A stretch of 64,000 bases of DNA, taken from positions 248,001 through 312,000 of the forward strand of contig CAVQBF010000002.1 of NCBI GenBank assembly GCA_963710615.1, read 5' to 3'. Both the position numbers and the translations under genes were made by a program. This document shows, piece by piece, positions 16,848-25,860 of the stretch. Below the pieces are notes generated by a model, which saw nothing but the letters and a program-made list of their open reading frames with translations, had not been told where the DNA came from and ran no database searches. Position 1 is the stretch's first letter. Each line of letters begins with the position of its first letter. This stretch comes from GCA-2746605 sp963710615 (GTDB lineage Bacteria; Bacteroidota; Ignavibacteria; Ignavibacteriales; Melioribacteraceae).

Positions 16848-18992
16848 TTACATAACACCCAATTCATCGAGAAGATAATCGGCACCCCCGAGTTTTTGAG
16901 TTATAAATAAAACATATCTAATATCAACACCGATCGATCGGCTGTAAGATTTGTCCCATGCAAAATCATTTATTGTTGCTTCAAATGCTCGATCAAAATT
17001 GATTCCGATCATTTCTCCGTAAGCATTCATAATCGGGCTTCCGGAATTACCACCTGTCGTATCCATATTATAAAGAATACCGACCGGAACGCTGCCAAGT
17101 TCATCATTATAAAACTGACCAAAATCTTTTTTGTCATACAATACCTTTAACTTGTCCGGAATTACATACTCGCCGCCTAAATAACTTTTATCAATCACTC
17201 CCTCCAGAGTTGTAAAAGGTGACATATATACTGCATCTGCAGGAGAGTAACCTTCAATATAACCATAAGTCAATCTTAGGGTACCATTTGCGTCAGGGAT
17301 AAAATTAGTTTTCTTCCATTCTTTTTTAACTTCATAAAGCTGTGCTGATAATTTATTAACAATTCCGTTTATTCTGCTAGATTCATTTTTAAATCTTTCA
17401 TAATCGGTGTTTAATAATTCTGCAAACTTAATTAAGGGATCATCTAATTCATTTGAGCAATTCATCAAATATTCATTAATTATCTCCGGATTGAAAATTT
17501 TAGTTTCGTTCATACTCTTGTATACAAATTCTTCAACCGATTGACCATTGAGAATATCTTTAAGTGATAAAATCTCAGAAGCCCCTTCAAACTTAAGAGC
17601 GTCGTGCAACATTTTTTTGAGAAATTCACTTTCAAACTCTTGGTTATAGCTTTTTAAATAATCATTAAATCTCAATTTTGTTTTTTCAAGTTGGTCTTCC
17701 TTATAGGCACTTTTTCTTTCCTCTTCAGGTTTATCCATCTCATCACAAAATTCAATTATTCTATCAGATATTAATTTTGCATTAGAAAATCTATTAAATG
17801 TTCTGAACCACAAATATGCAGTACCCATCTCCAGCATATTATCATATGCTTTTTCAAAATCGTTAAAAAGAGTCCCATATTTTACTTTCAAATTTGGATT
17901 CTGATTTATAAACTTTTTTAATTCTTTTTCTTCAACCTTTTTCTTTTCAACCAGATCAATACGCTTTAATCCTTTTAGTTTACCCTTATAATTCTTGGTT
18001 GTATTTGCTAACCCCTTAATCGTAGAGGCAAATTTTAATTGCAATTCAGTATCATTTGCTCCAATTGCTTCCAGTTTATTTATCATCCAATCGTAAGTTT
18101 TTGAAATATAAGGTAATTGATAATTTTCTTGATACTCTAGAAAGTAAGATGGATAATGGCGGTATGTTCTTCCTGGATAACCAAGTATAAAAGTGAAGTC
18201 CCCTTCGCTAACCCCATTAGGATTTACCTTCAAGAATCTTTTTGGTGTAAATGGTACATTATCTTCAGAATATTCGGCGGCACTTCCATCTTTTGCAACA
18301 TAAGCGCGCATAAAGGTAAAATCACCTGTGTGTCTTGGCCAAACCCAATTATCTGTTTCACCTCCAAACTCACCAATTGATCTTGGAGGAGCGTATACAA
18401 TTCTTACATCTTTAATAATTCTATATCTAAACAGAACATAGGTTTTTCCTTTGAACATTTCTGAAACATTTCCTTCAATTGAGTTTGCATCATCATCAGC
18501 GGCTTTACCAATTTCATTCATTTTCTCACTAATAATTTTTGCACGTTCAGTCAAATCCTCAATATCTTTAACTGCACTTAATACTTGTTCAGAAACATCT
18601 TCGTAAGACTCAGTTATTCTAACTGTTGTGCCTTTTGCGGGAATTTCATTTAATTTCGTTTCTGCTAAAAATCCATTCTCTAAATAATTTTTCTCGGGTG
18701 TACTAGCTCTACTTATTGCTCCAAATGCACAATGATGATTGGTTAGAATTAATCCTTCATTGGAAACGAATGATCCTGTACAGCCTCCCACTTTTACTAA
18801 TGCATCGATTAAACTAATACCATCTGGGTTATAAACTTCAAGAGGATCAATTTTTAATCCTGCTTTCACCAAATCAATCTTATGAATTTCACTTAACGGA
18901 TACATGCCTTCATCAGGAATTCCGGGACGCATACCAACTAATAAAATTATAAATGTGGCAAGAAAAACAATTTTAGAAAATCTCTTATTCAT
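16848..18992 (-). CDS. S46 family dipeptidyl-peptidase, DPP11-like
   Basis: 714 residues, normal length for DPP7/DPP11. After a signal peptide come the catalytic His in GLILTNHHCAFG (about residue 86), the Asp in the ETDNWVWPRHTGDF segment, and the Ser in TTGGNSGSP near the C-terminus. These exported serine peptidases release dipeptides from the N-terminus of peptides. The residue after GINFD is Arg; in P. gingivalis enzymes Arg at this place marks DPP11 (Asp/Glu at P1) and Gly marks DPP7 (hydrophobic). I therefore infer acidic-P1 preference. The start ATG has AGGA before it. It stands alone, away from the broken glycosylase gene. Confidence 0.93.
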   Translation of the reverse strand: MNKRFSKIVFLATFIILLVGMRPGIPDEGMYPLSEIHKIDLVKAGLKIDPLEVYNPDGISLIDALVKVGGCTGSFVSNEGLILTNHHCAFGAISRASTPEKNYLENGFLAETKLNEIPAKGTTVRITESYEDVSEQVLSAVKDIEDLTERAKIISEKMNEIGKAADDDANSIEGNVSEMFKGKTYVLFRYRIIKDVRIVYAPPRSIGEFGGETDNWVWPRHTGDFTFMRAYVAKDGSAAEYSEDNVPFTPKRFLKVNPNGVSEGDFTFILGYPGRTYRHYPSYFLEYQENYQLPYISKTYDWMINKLEAIGANDTELQLKFASTIKGLANTTKNYKGKLKGLKRIDLVEKKKVEEKELKKFINQNPNLKVKYGTLFNDFEKAYDNMLEMGTAYLWFRTFNRFSNAKLISDRIIEFCDEMDKPEEERKSAYKEDQLEKTKLRFNDYLKSYNQEFESEFLKKMLHDALKFEGASEILSLKDILNGQSVEEFVYKSMNETKIFNPEIINEYLMNCSNELDDPLIKFAELLNTDYERFKNESSRINGIVNKLSAQLYEVKKEWKKTNFIPDANGTLRLTYGYIEGYSPADAVYMSPFTTLEGVIDKSYLGGEYVIPDKLKVLYDKKDFGQFYNDELGSVPVGILYNMDTTGGNSGSPIMNAYGEMIGINFDRAFEATINDFAWDKSYSRSIGVDIRYVLFITQKLGGADYLLDELGVM

Positions 18993-19047
18993 TATTTTAT
19001 CCTAATAATTTTTTAGTAATTTACTTTGTTCATCTATTGGAAATAAT

Positions 19048-19653
19048 TTGAATAACAAGTTAAAAAAAGATTTTTACAAGAGAAATGTTCTTCTTGTTGC
19101 TGGGATTTACTTGGTAAAATATTTGTTTATAATAATCTCAATTTAGAAGTGAAACTCTCCGCAAAAATTGTTGAAGTTGAAGCATACGACGGAAGGATTG
19201 ACGAAGCTGCTCACACTTTTAATGGCAAAACGGAACGAAATAAAATAATGTTTGAAGAAGGAGGTTTTTTATATGTCTACTTTACTTACGGAATTCACTT
19301 TTGTTCTAATATTGTAACTGGTAAAAAAGATGAAGGTACAGCAGTTCTGCTAAGAGCAATGGAACCCATATCTGGTTTGGAGGAATTTGGGAAAAGGAGA
19401 TTTAATAAAAAAGAAGCTGAGTGAAAAAGAAAAAATAAATTTGTTAAATGGACCCGCAAAAATTTGTCAGGCTTTTAACATTGTTAGAAATCAAAATGGA
19501 ACTGATCTTAACTAAGGGAGAAATTTATTTGCTCGATGCACCCAAGATTCCAAATAGTAAAGTTGTAAGACAACAAGAATTGGTATTAAAAAATCCACTG
19601 AATTGCCTTGGCGATTTTATATCAAAGATAATCAGTATATTTCAAAGAAATAG
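19048..19653 (+). pseudogene. 3-methyladenine DNA glycosylase (AAG/Mpg family), broken by four frame changes
   Basis: A likely TTG start gives MNNKLKKDFYKRNVLLVA, then the frame changes near 19100 to DLLGKIFVYNN and the catalytic VEVEAYDG. It changes again near 19410 to LSEKEKINLLNGPAKICQAF, again near 19508 to LTKGEIYLLDAPKIP, and again near 19570 to RIGIKKSTELPWRFYIKDN, stopping at 19651-19653. Two changes miss a base and two add one, so the net length is unchanged: 201 residues, the normal size. All main motifs survive, with no in-frame stop in the repaired reading. The family excises alkylated bases from DNA. As written the gene cannot make a full protein; either a very young pseudogene or a poorly read stretch. 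Confidence 0.88.
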
Positions 19654-19830
19654 TTCTCGAATTAACTAATTTCTATATTAAAAAAATTGAATAGATGATA
19701 AATAATGTATTAAAATTGTTGAAAATTCAATCATTTATGCACATTTGCGATTTTCATGAGCTATTTAATGAAACTTTATACAATTAAAAATTGTAATAGA
19801 ATTAACTTTTAACACTCTATTAGGAAATAA

Positions 19831-20620
19831 ATGAAAATCCGGGGAATAGTAATTATTTACGATTCTAATTTTAACCAGCACTATTTTTGCTCAAGAAAAA
19901 GAATTTAGAAAACTTGAAAATAAAGCTTTCACGGTCGGTGAAAAACTTACTTTTGACGTTAAATATGGATTTGTTACAGCTGGAGTAGCTGTAATGGAAA
20001 TTCCCAAAATAAGAAAAATTGCCAAGCGTGAAACCTACCACATAACATTTAATGTAAATTCTGTGGAAAGCTTTGACCCATTCTTTAAAGTAAGAGATAG
20101 ATATGAAACTTACATGGATGTTGAAGGATTATTTCCATGGAGATTTGAACAGCATATTAGAGAAGGAAGTTACTCAAGGGACTTTTCAGCATTTTTTGAT
20201 CACAGAAGAAATTTGGCAAAGACTAAAAACGGAACTTATGAAATTCCCGACAATGTGAATGATATTGTTTCGGCTTTTTATCTTACACGTACATTTAATT
20301 ATGATACCTTGGAAGCAGGCGATAGTTTTTATTTAGAAAATTTTTTCAAAGACAAAGTCTTTCCTTTAGAAGTGGTTTATAGAGGGAAGGAAACAGTAAC
20401 AGTTGAAGCAGGTACTTTCGATTGCATTATGGTTGAACCGCTTGTTGTTGAAGGCGGATTATTTAAGAGTGAAGGCAGTATAATTATTTGGATGACTGAC
20501 GACGAAGCAAAAATGCCTGTTAAAGTAAAATCAAAAGTAATAATTGGGTCTATTGATGCTGAACTTACAAAGTTCGAGGGTGTTTCTGATGGAATGACTT
20601 CTTTAAGGACAGATTCTTAG
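19831..20620 (+). pseudogene. DUF3108 domain protein with one frameshift in the signal peptide
   Basis: From the ATG at 19831 the frame reads MKIRGIVII and then runs out of register. One base later the other frame continues ILILTSTIFAQEKEF, finishing a clear signal peptide, and runs to 20620. An extra T in the run at 19856-19858 explains it. The rejoined protein has 262 residues. The segment VGEKLTFDVKYGFVTAGVA is the start of DUF3108, a periplasmic lipocalin-like beta domain of unknown role, and IMVEPLVVEGGLFKSEG with IWMTDDEAKMPVKVK is its conserved C-terminal half. Without repair, translation could only begin inside the domain (for example ATG 19994). Confidence 0.85.
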
Positions 20621-20775
20621 AACTTTGTAGCAACATTACCAAGTTTTTCCAAGCCGGTATCTATATTGAAATCGCATTTATTTTTTTATTAAAATACCTC
20701 AATTTTATAAATTCAATGTAGTTTACCTATTCATAAAAACTAGAATTCCGAAATGCTTTTAACTATCTTTCAAAA

Positions 20776-21738
20776 ATGGATAATGATCAAATTGAACAAA
20801 ATGAAACCGGGGAAAAAAAACGAGAAATTGTTCCTACAATGTCCCCAACTAAGGCAGCGCTTTTAGGATTAATAGTTGTCTTTTTATTATTCCAATTTGG
20901 TGGCGGACTTTTAACTTTGAGTATTTTTGGCTTCGATCTGAATAATGCTGATATGAATTTAATGAGGCTGCTTACAATTGGAAGTCAAATACTCTTTATT
21001 CTTTTTCCTGCAATTTTATTTAGCAAATTAGTTTTTGAAGATGTAACATCAATAATCCGTTTCAGATTGCCCAAACCAAAAGAGGTGGGGTTATTTACGA
21101 TTGGAATGATAATACTTGTTCCCTTGCTTCAGGATTATCTACACATTCAAAATTACATTCTTGCTGAACTAGCAAAATCTTTTTCACTTGTTCAATCTAT
21201 AAGAGATTTTTTAGATTCACTGGATAAACTAGTTGCTGAATCTTATCTTCAAATATTAACAGCTAATAATATAATTGAATACATTCTTGTTATTTTAACA
21301 GTTTCCATAACTCCTGCAATATGTGAGGAATTTTTCTTCCGCGGTTTTGTTCAGAAAAGTTTTGAGTTTAAGCAGAAACCATTTATAGCAATATTACTTA
21401 CTAGTTTGTTTTTTGGATTTTATCATTTTAATCCTTACGGATTACTTCCTTTAATTGCTTTGGGCATGTATTTAGGTTATTCAGTTTATAAGAGCGATTC
21501 TATTATTATTCCAATTATTTTACATTTTCTAAACAACTTTATTGCAATAATTGCATTTTTTGTTTTTGGGGAAGAAGAATTAATGCAATCGAATTTTGTA
21601 GATATTGATAACATAAGTACTCACATTATAAGCTTTACTTTATTGCTTCTTCTTTTTGTGGGATTTCTTATCTTTATCAGTAGAAACTATTCAAAAATTA
21701 TTAACTCGGAGGCACAAAATGATTTGTCCAAAATGTGA
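20776..21738 (+). CDS. CPBP-family intramembrane glutamic protease
   Basis: 320 residues with about eight membrane segments. The conserved CPBP (Abi) motifs are CEEFFFRGFVQ (EExxxR), then FFGFYHFNP (FxxxH) and, further on, LHFLNNFIA (HxxxN). The family includes the Rce1 CAAX protease and bacterial membrane proteases of mostly unknown substrate. The acidic cytosolic N-terminus (MDNDQIEQNE) precedes a first helix at about residue 28. The last 20 bases overlap the start of the next gene, which carries its own ribosome site. Confidence 0.9.
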   Translation: MDNDQIEQNETGEKKREIVPTMSPTKAALLGLIVVFLLFQFGGGLLTLSIFGFDLNNADMNLMRLLTIGSQILFILFPAILFSKLVFEDVTSIIRFRLPKPKEVGLFTIGMIILVPLLQDYLHIQNYILAELAKSFSLVQSIRDFLDSLDKLVAESYLQILTANNIIEYILVILTVSITPAICEEFFFRGFVQKSFEFKQKPFIAILLTSLFFGFYHFNPYGLLPLIALGMYLGYSVYKSDSIIIPIILHFLNNFIAIIAFFVFGEEELMQSNFVDIDNISTHIISFTLLLLLFVGFLIFISRNYSKIINSEAQNDLSKM

Positions 21739-22051
21739 AGCAGAATATCTAGATGGTATAACAGTTTGCGCTGATTGTGATGTTGAACTTATCTCGAAAG
21801 AAGATTTTGAGCTTAATTTAGTTCATCATGAAGATTGGACAACAATATATTCAACCGATGTCAGATATGAAGCTGAAATGCTTAAAGCTAATTTAGATGG
21901 GGCAGAAATCGAATCAGTAATTCTGTCACAGAAGGATAAAAGCTTTCCTGGTTCAGGCGATCTTTCAATTATTAAGCTTCTGGTAAAAAAGGAAGATGCT
22001 GACGACGCAAAAAAAATTATTGCTGATATAAATAAAGAAAAAGAAGGTTAA
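21719..22051 (+). CDS. Zinc-ribbon protein with DUF2007 domain
   Basis: 110 residues from the ATG at 21719, chosen because GGAGG (21708-21712) lies at the right distance. The N-terminus MICPKCEAEYLDGITVCADC holds two CxxC pairs, a small zinc ribbon. The rest, from WTTIYSTDVRYEAEMLKANL to KLLVKKEDADDAKKII, is a DUF2007 (putative signal-transducing, DsrE-like in size) domain. Function is unknown. It overlaps the CPBP gene upstream and abuts cdsA downstream (shared TAATG), so the three form an operon. Confidence 0.85.
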   Translation: MICPKCEAEYLDGITVCADCDVELISKEDFELNLVHHEDWTTIYSTDVRYEAEMLKANLDGAEIESVILSQKDKSFPGSGDLSIIKLLVKKEDADDAKKIIADINKEKEG

Positions 22052-22878
22052 TGGCTTTAGGAAACACATCGACTAGAGTAATTGTTTCGATCATTGCGAT
22101 TCCTTTAATTATTGGCGGTTCACTGGTTGGTGGAATTCCATTTTTAATTTTTACGCTTGGGATTGCACTAATTTCTTTTTGGGAATTCAGCGAAATGGTT
22201 AAGAAAAAAGAAGCATACCCAAATTTTGTTTTAGGCTCTATTGTGATTGTATCGATTATTCTAAATGTTTACTTTAAGTTTTTAGAATTCTATGTTCTTT
22301 TTCTATTTGCTTCAATCATTATTCTTATTTCAGAATTGTTCAGAAATAAAGCATCCGCAATTATTAATGTGGCTGTTACATTTCTCGGTATCCTTTATCT
22401 AGGATTATTTTCATCATCGATACTGCTTATCAGAGAAATCTTTTCAGAATCAGAATTGCTTTATTCAGAAGGCGGATATTTAATAATCTCAATAATGATA
22501 GCAATTTGGATTTGTGATTCTGCGGCATTTTTTATCGGTAGTGCATTTGGCAAGCATAAACTTTTCCCACGCGTTAGTCCCAATAAAAGTTGGGAAGGGG
22601 CAATTGCCGGATTTGTATTTGCAATAGTTTCAATGATAGCTGCAAAAGCAATATTTTTAGATATTCTAACTTTAACCGACTCAATTATTATTGGAACAAT
22701 AGTCGGTACTGTTGGTCAAATAGGCGATTTGGTTGAAAGCCTTGTAAAACGAGATGCCGGAGTAAAAGATTCCTCTGCAATTATACCTGGTCATGGGGGA
22801 ATATTTGATAGATTTGATTCCCTTTTATTTACTGCTCCTGTTGTTTATATTTATCTTCATTTTACTGTTGTATTCTAA
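22051..22878 (+). CDS. cdsA: Phosphatidate cytidylyltransferase
   Basis: 275 residues, about eight membrane segments. The signature ESLVKRDAGVKDSS followed by IIPGHGGIFDRFDS matches the CDP-diglyceride synthetase pattern SxxKRxxxxKDxxxxxPxHGGxxDR, with the metal-binding aspartates. It makes CDP-diacylglycerol from phosphatidate and CTP, the precursor of all phospholipids here. Its start overlaps the stop of the DUF2007 gene. Confidence 0.96.
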   Translation: MALGNTSTRVIVSIIAIPLIIGGSLVGGIPFLIFTLGIALISFWEFSEMVKKKEAYPNFVLGSIVIVSIILNVYFKFLEFYVLFLFASIIILISELFRNKASAIINVAVTFLGILYLGLFSSSILLIREIFSESELLYSEGGYLIISIMIAIWICDSAAFFIGSAFGKHKLFPRVSPNKSWEGAIAGFVFAIVSMIAAKAIFLDILTLTDSIIIGTIVGTVGQIGDLVESLVKRDAGVKDSSAIIPGHGGIFDRFDSLLFTAPVVYIYLHFTVVF

Positions 22879-22895
22879 AGTTATTAGGAAATTTC

Positions 22896-23336
22896 ATGTA
22901 TAGATTTGTCTTTATTATCCTTATGATGTGTTCTGTTTCTTTATTCGGTCAGTCCGAAAAAAAATTGAACAAAGAAAGATTTAATTTTCTTTATGATAGT
23001 TTATCAACCCAAAAGAGTCAACTGATAACCGAAAAGGAAAGTTTACTTGCTGATATTGACAGTTTGAAAAATCGACTGGTTGAAATTGAAGAAGAATGCA
23101 AATCAGCTCGAGCAAATCAAATCATGAAAAAGTACGGTAAGAAAGTGGGCAAACAGATTGTTAATGGGCAAGTTTGGAAAGGAATGACAGAAAAAATGTT
23201 AGAAGATAGTTGGGGGAAGCCTGATAAGATTACAAAGAATAAAGAAAAATGGGGATTATTTACTCAGTGGTATTACGGCGATATCACTTATTTTTTTAGA
23301 GACGGAATAATGACTGATTGGGAAGAGAAAAAATAG
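22896..23336 (+). CDS. Exported coiled-coil protein with BamE-like C-terminus
   Basis: 146 residues; signal peptide ends SLFGQ. Residues about 25-70 form a coiled coil (RFNFLYDSLSTQKSQLITEK). The C-terminal half, QVWKGMTEKMLEDSWGKPDK, then WYYGDITYFFRDGIMTDW, has the order of SmpA/BamE-like domains (helix with GMT, WG-P turn, strands with a final W). That is a fold-level guess; I do not recognise a named family. AGGAA lies ten bases before the ATG, and its stop overlaps the next gene's GTG. Confidence 0.72.
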   Translation: MYRFVFIILMMCSVSLFGQSEKKLNKERFNFLYDSLSTQKSQLITEKESLLADIDSLKNRLVEIEEECKSARANQIMKKYGKKVGKQIVNGQVWKGMTEKMLEDSWGKPDKITKNKEKWGLFTQWYYGDITYFFRDGIMTDWEEKK

Positions 23337-23662
23337 TGAATCAAAACTTAAAATATCATCATCTTGGAATTCCTACTAATCAAAAAAGGCAAAATGAGGT
23401 TTATTTGGATGATTTCAAAATGTTTGTTTCCGGTTTTAATGAAAGTGAATATAATATTGAATGGATGAGAATTTTGCCCGAAAGTAATTTACCGGAGTTA
23501 ATTAAAAATATCCCACATATTGCATTTGAAGTTGAAAATTTAGATGAAATTATAATTGGGAAAAAAGTTCTTATTGAACCAAATTTTCCTTCCCCTGAAT
23601 ATAAGGTTGCTTTTATTGAGGAAAATGGAGCCCCTATTGAATTTTTGGAAAAAGTGAAATAA
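23336..23662 (+). CDS. VOC/glyoxalase-like small protein
   Basis: 108 residues from a GTG that overlaps the stop of the previous gene. The start LKYHHLGIPTN, the middle NIPHIAFEVENLDEII and the end NGAPIEFLEKVK follow the beta-alpha-beta-beta-beta plan of vicinal oxygen chelate proteins, with metal-binding His and Glu at the usual places (HLG, HIAFE, IEFLE). It is one VOC half-module pair, as in small lactoylglutathione-lyase relatives. Substrate is not evident. Confidence 0.72.
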   Translation: MNQNLKYHHLGIPTNQKRQNEVYLDDFKMFVSGFNESEYNIEWMRILPESNLPELIKNIPHIAFEVENLDEIIIGKKVLIEPNFPSPEYKVAFIEENGAPIEFLEKVK

Positions 23663-23691
23663 CAAATTTTATTTATTTTAGAGGTGAACAA

Positions 23692-24495
23692 ATGAAGAAC
23701 AAATTTATTCTTATTCTGTTGTTGGCTGTTTCTGTATTTACAAATTCGTGTAGTACTGTCCCTGTTACAGGAAGAAGTCAGCTTAGTATAATCCCAGCAT
23801 CTCAACTAATGTCAATGAGTTTTCAGCAGTATGATCAATTCTTAAATGAAAATAAAGTTGTTAAAAATACTTCTCAATCCGCACAAATAAAAAGAATTGG
23901 GACAAAAATTCAAAAATCGGTCGAACAGTATTTAGCCGAAAAAAATATGTCTGATCACCTGAATGGGTATTCCTGGGAGTTTAATCTTGTTGAAAGTGAT
24001 CAGGTAAATGCCTGGTGTATGCCGGGCGGTAAAGTAGTTTTTTATACAGGCATTTTGCCAATCTGTAAGGATGAAGCCGGTATTGCAACAGTGATGGGGC
24101 ATGAAATAGCTCATGCGATTGCCGAACATGGTGGTGAAAGAATGAGTCAGGGATTAATTGTTCAACTGGGTGGAATGGGATTGCAAGCTGCTTTAGAAAA
24201 AGAACCTGCTCTTACGCAACAATTAGCAATGACAGCTTTTGGCTTGGGAGCTCAAGTAGGAGTTATGTTACCATTCAGTAGATTACACGAAAGTGAAGCA
24301 GATCATATGGGGTTGATTTTTATGGCAATGGCAGGTTACAATCCAAACGAAGCGGTTTCGTTTTGGCAAAGAATGGCCGCTCAAAAGGGTGGAGATGCAC
24401 CTCCTGAGTTTTTAAGTACACATCCATCAGATCAGACTAGAATAAATGATTTAAAGAAGCTTATTCCGGAAGCAATGCAGTATTATAATAAATAG
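23692..24495 (+). CDS. M48-family metalloprotease lipoprotein (LoiP/YcaL type)
   Basis: 267 residues. The signal peptide ends in a lipobox, TNSC, with Cys20; the zinc motif VMGHEIAHAIAEH places His137, Glu138 and His141, and the third ligand is in LHESEADHMGL. This matches periplasmic M48 proteases such as LoiP/BepA that clear misassembled outer-membrane proteins. Ends with the usual STHPSDQTRI motif. AGAGGTG before the ATG is a good ribosome site. Confidence 0.93.
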   Translation: MKNKFILILLLAVSVFTNSCSTVPVTGRSQLSIIPASQLMSMSFQQYDQFLNENKVVKNTSQSAQIKRIGTKIQKSVEQYLAEKNMSDHLNGYSWEFNLVESDQVNAWCMPGGKVVFYTGILPICKDEAGIATVMGHEIAHAIAEHGGERMSQGLIVQLGGMGLQAALEKEPALTQQLAMTAFGLGAQVGVMLPFSRLHESEADHMGLIFMAMAGYNPNEAVSFWQRMAAQKGGDAPPEFLSTHPSDQTRINDLKKLIPEAMQYYNK

Positions 24496-24508
24496 GCTTG
24501 TTCATTTA

Positions 24509-25834
24509 ATGAAATATTTTGTGCTATTATTCTTTATTTTCTTTTGCTCGTCATATGCTCAATCTGGTTATCCCCCGGAATTTGGGGATAGAATGAACTT
24601 GGGGGAGATAGAAAATGATAAAATTGACGAAGCTTCAGGCCTCGCCGCTAGTATAAAAAACCAGGGTGTTCTATGGACGCACAATGATTCTGGAAATGAG
24701 AATAGAATATTTGCACTTGATTCAAATGGAAATAATTTGGCAGAATATTTTTTAGATGGAATATCAAATAGAGATTGGGAAGATATTACTCTAGGTCCGG
24801 GACCAGATGATACAAAATCTTATCTTTATATAGGTGATATTGGGGATAATGATTCTCAATATTCAGTTAAATATATTTACCGGATTGAAGAACCAAACGT
24901 AAGTGTTGGTCAGCAGCCTGTTGTTAACATTATTTCTGATGTTGATATTATCACTTTTAATTATCCTGATGGTGAAAGAGATGCAGAAACATTGATGATT
25001 GATCCTATAACTAGAGATTTATTTATTATTGGAAAACGCGATTCAAATGTAAGATTATATAGATTGGCTTTTCCACAATCAACCGAAAGTGAATTTGAAG
25101 CTGAATTATCTGTTAAACTAAGCTTTCCCTATGATCCTGAAGATAATACTCCCTTTAACTATTTAACGTCTGGTGATATTTCTTTTGATGGAACTGAAAT
25201 ACTGGTAAAATCATACTCGAATATATACTATTGGTATAGAAATGCTGGAGAAACGATATCATCAGTTCTAAATTCAAATGATCCAATTATTTTACCATTT
25301 GTCAATTCCTTTGATGAAGTTCAGTGTGAGGCTATTTGCTGGAAACCTTATGGCGACCGGGGCTATTTTACTTTAAGCGAGGAGAAAGTTAGCTTTAACG
25401 GTACGGAATTTAATTTTCCGGCACAACTCTATTATTATCCAAGGACTTCTCCAATTACAAAAGCAGAAAATATAAAGTTGGGAAATAAATTTGAATTATT
25501 CCAAAATTATCCGAATCCCTTTAATCCAACAACCACTATTAAATACTCAATTCCTTCATTATCTACCATACATAGCCCGTTTGAGCAACTTAGTAAATCT
25601 AAATTCCCGAACCTTACTTTAGCAGGTTCAACAACTCTTATTGGTGACAATAATGTAATTATTAAAGTTTACGATATTCTTGGTAGAGAAATTAAAACTA
25701 TTGTTGATCAATCTCAGCAACCGGGCAATTATAATATTCAGTTTGATGGTTCAAAATTTGCCAGTGGAATATATTATTACGAGCTCCAATTTGCAAATAA
25801 TGTGAAAGTAAGAAAAATGTTATTGCTGAAATAG
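24509..25834 (+). CDS. Secreted propeller-like protein with type IX sorting domain
   Basis: 441 residues. Signal peptide ends SSYAQ. Residues about 35-310 form a beta-rich domain with repeating strands (IDEASGLAASIKNQGVLWTH, then NRIFALDSNGN and so on), like SdiA-regulated/propeller proteins; the ligand is unknown. The C-terminal sorting domain starts at FELFQNYPNPFNPTTTIKYS (about residue 328) and ends VKVRKMLLLK, directing export by type IX secretion. Between IKYSIP and VIIKVYDILGRE about 32 residues (350-381) are inserted that the domain normally lacks; the DNA there contains a small inverted repeat (25609-25629), so it looks like a captured repeat element. Confidence 0.85.
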   Translation: MKYFVLLFFIFFCSSYAQSGYPPEFGDRMNLGEIENDKIDEASGLAASIKNQGVLWTHNDSGNENRIFALDSNGNNLAEYFLDGISNRDWEDITLGPGPDDTKSYLYIGDIGDNDSQYSVKYIYRIEEPNVSVGQQPVVNIISDVDIITFNYPDGERDAETLMIDPITRDLFIIGKRDSNVRLYRLAFPQSTESEFEAELSVKLSFPYDPEDNTPFNYLTSGDISFDGTEILVKSYSNIYYWYRNAGETISSVLNSNDPIILPFVNSFDEVQCEAICWKPYGDRGYFTLSEEKVSFNGTEFNFPAQLYYYPRTSPITKAENIKLGNKFELFQNYPNPFNPTTTIKYSIPSLSTIHSPFEQLSKSKFPNLTLAGSTTLIGDNNVIIKVYDILGREIKTIVDQSQQPGNYNIQFDGSKFASGIYYYELQFANNVKVRKMLLLK

Positions 25835-25860
25835 GTCTGTATTACTAATAAGAATAATTT

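Noticed and set aside
23401..23805. A 134-codon open frame on the minus strand
   Set aside because: It is antisense to the VOC-like and M48 genes, both of which are clear families; low-complexity composition suggests a shadow frame.
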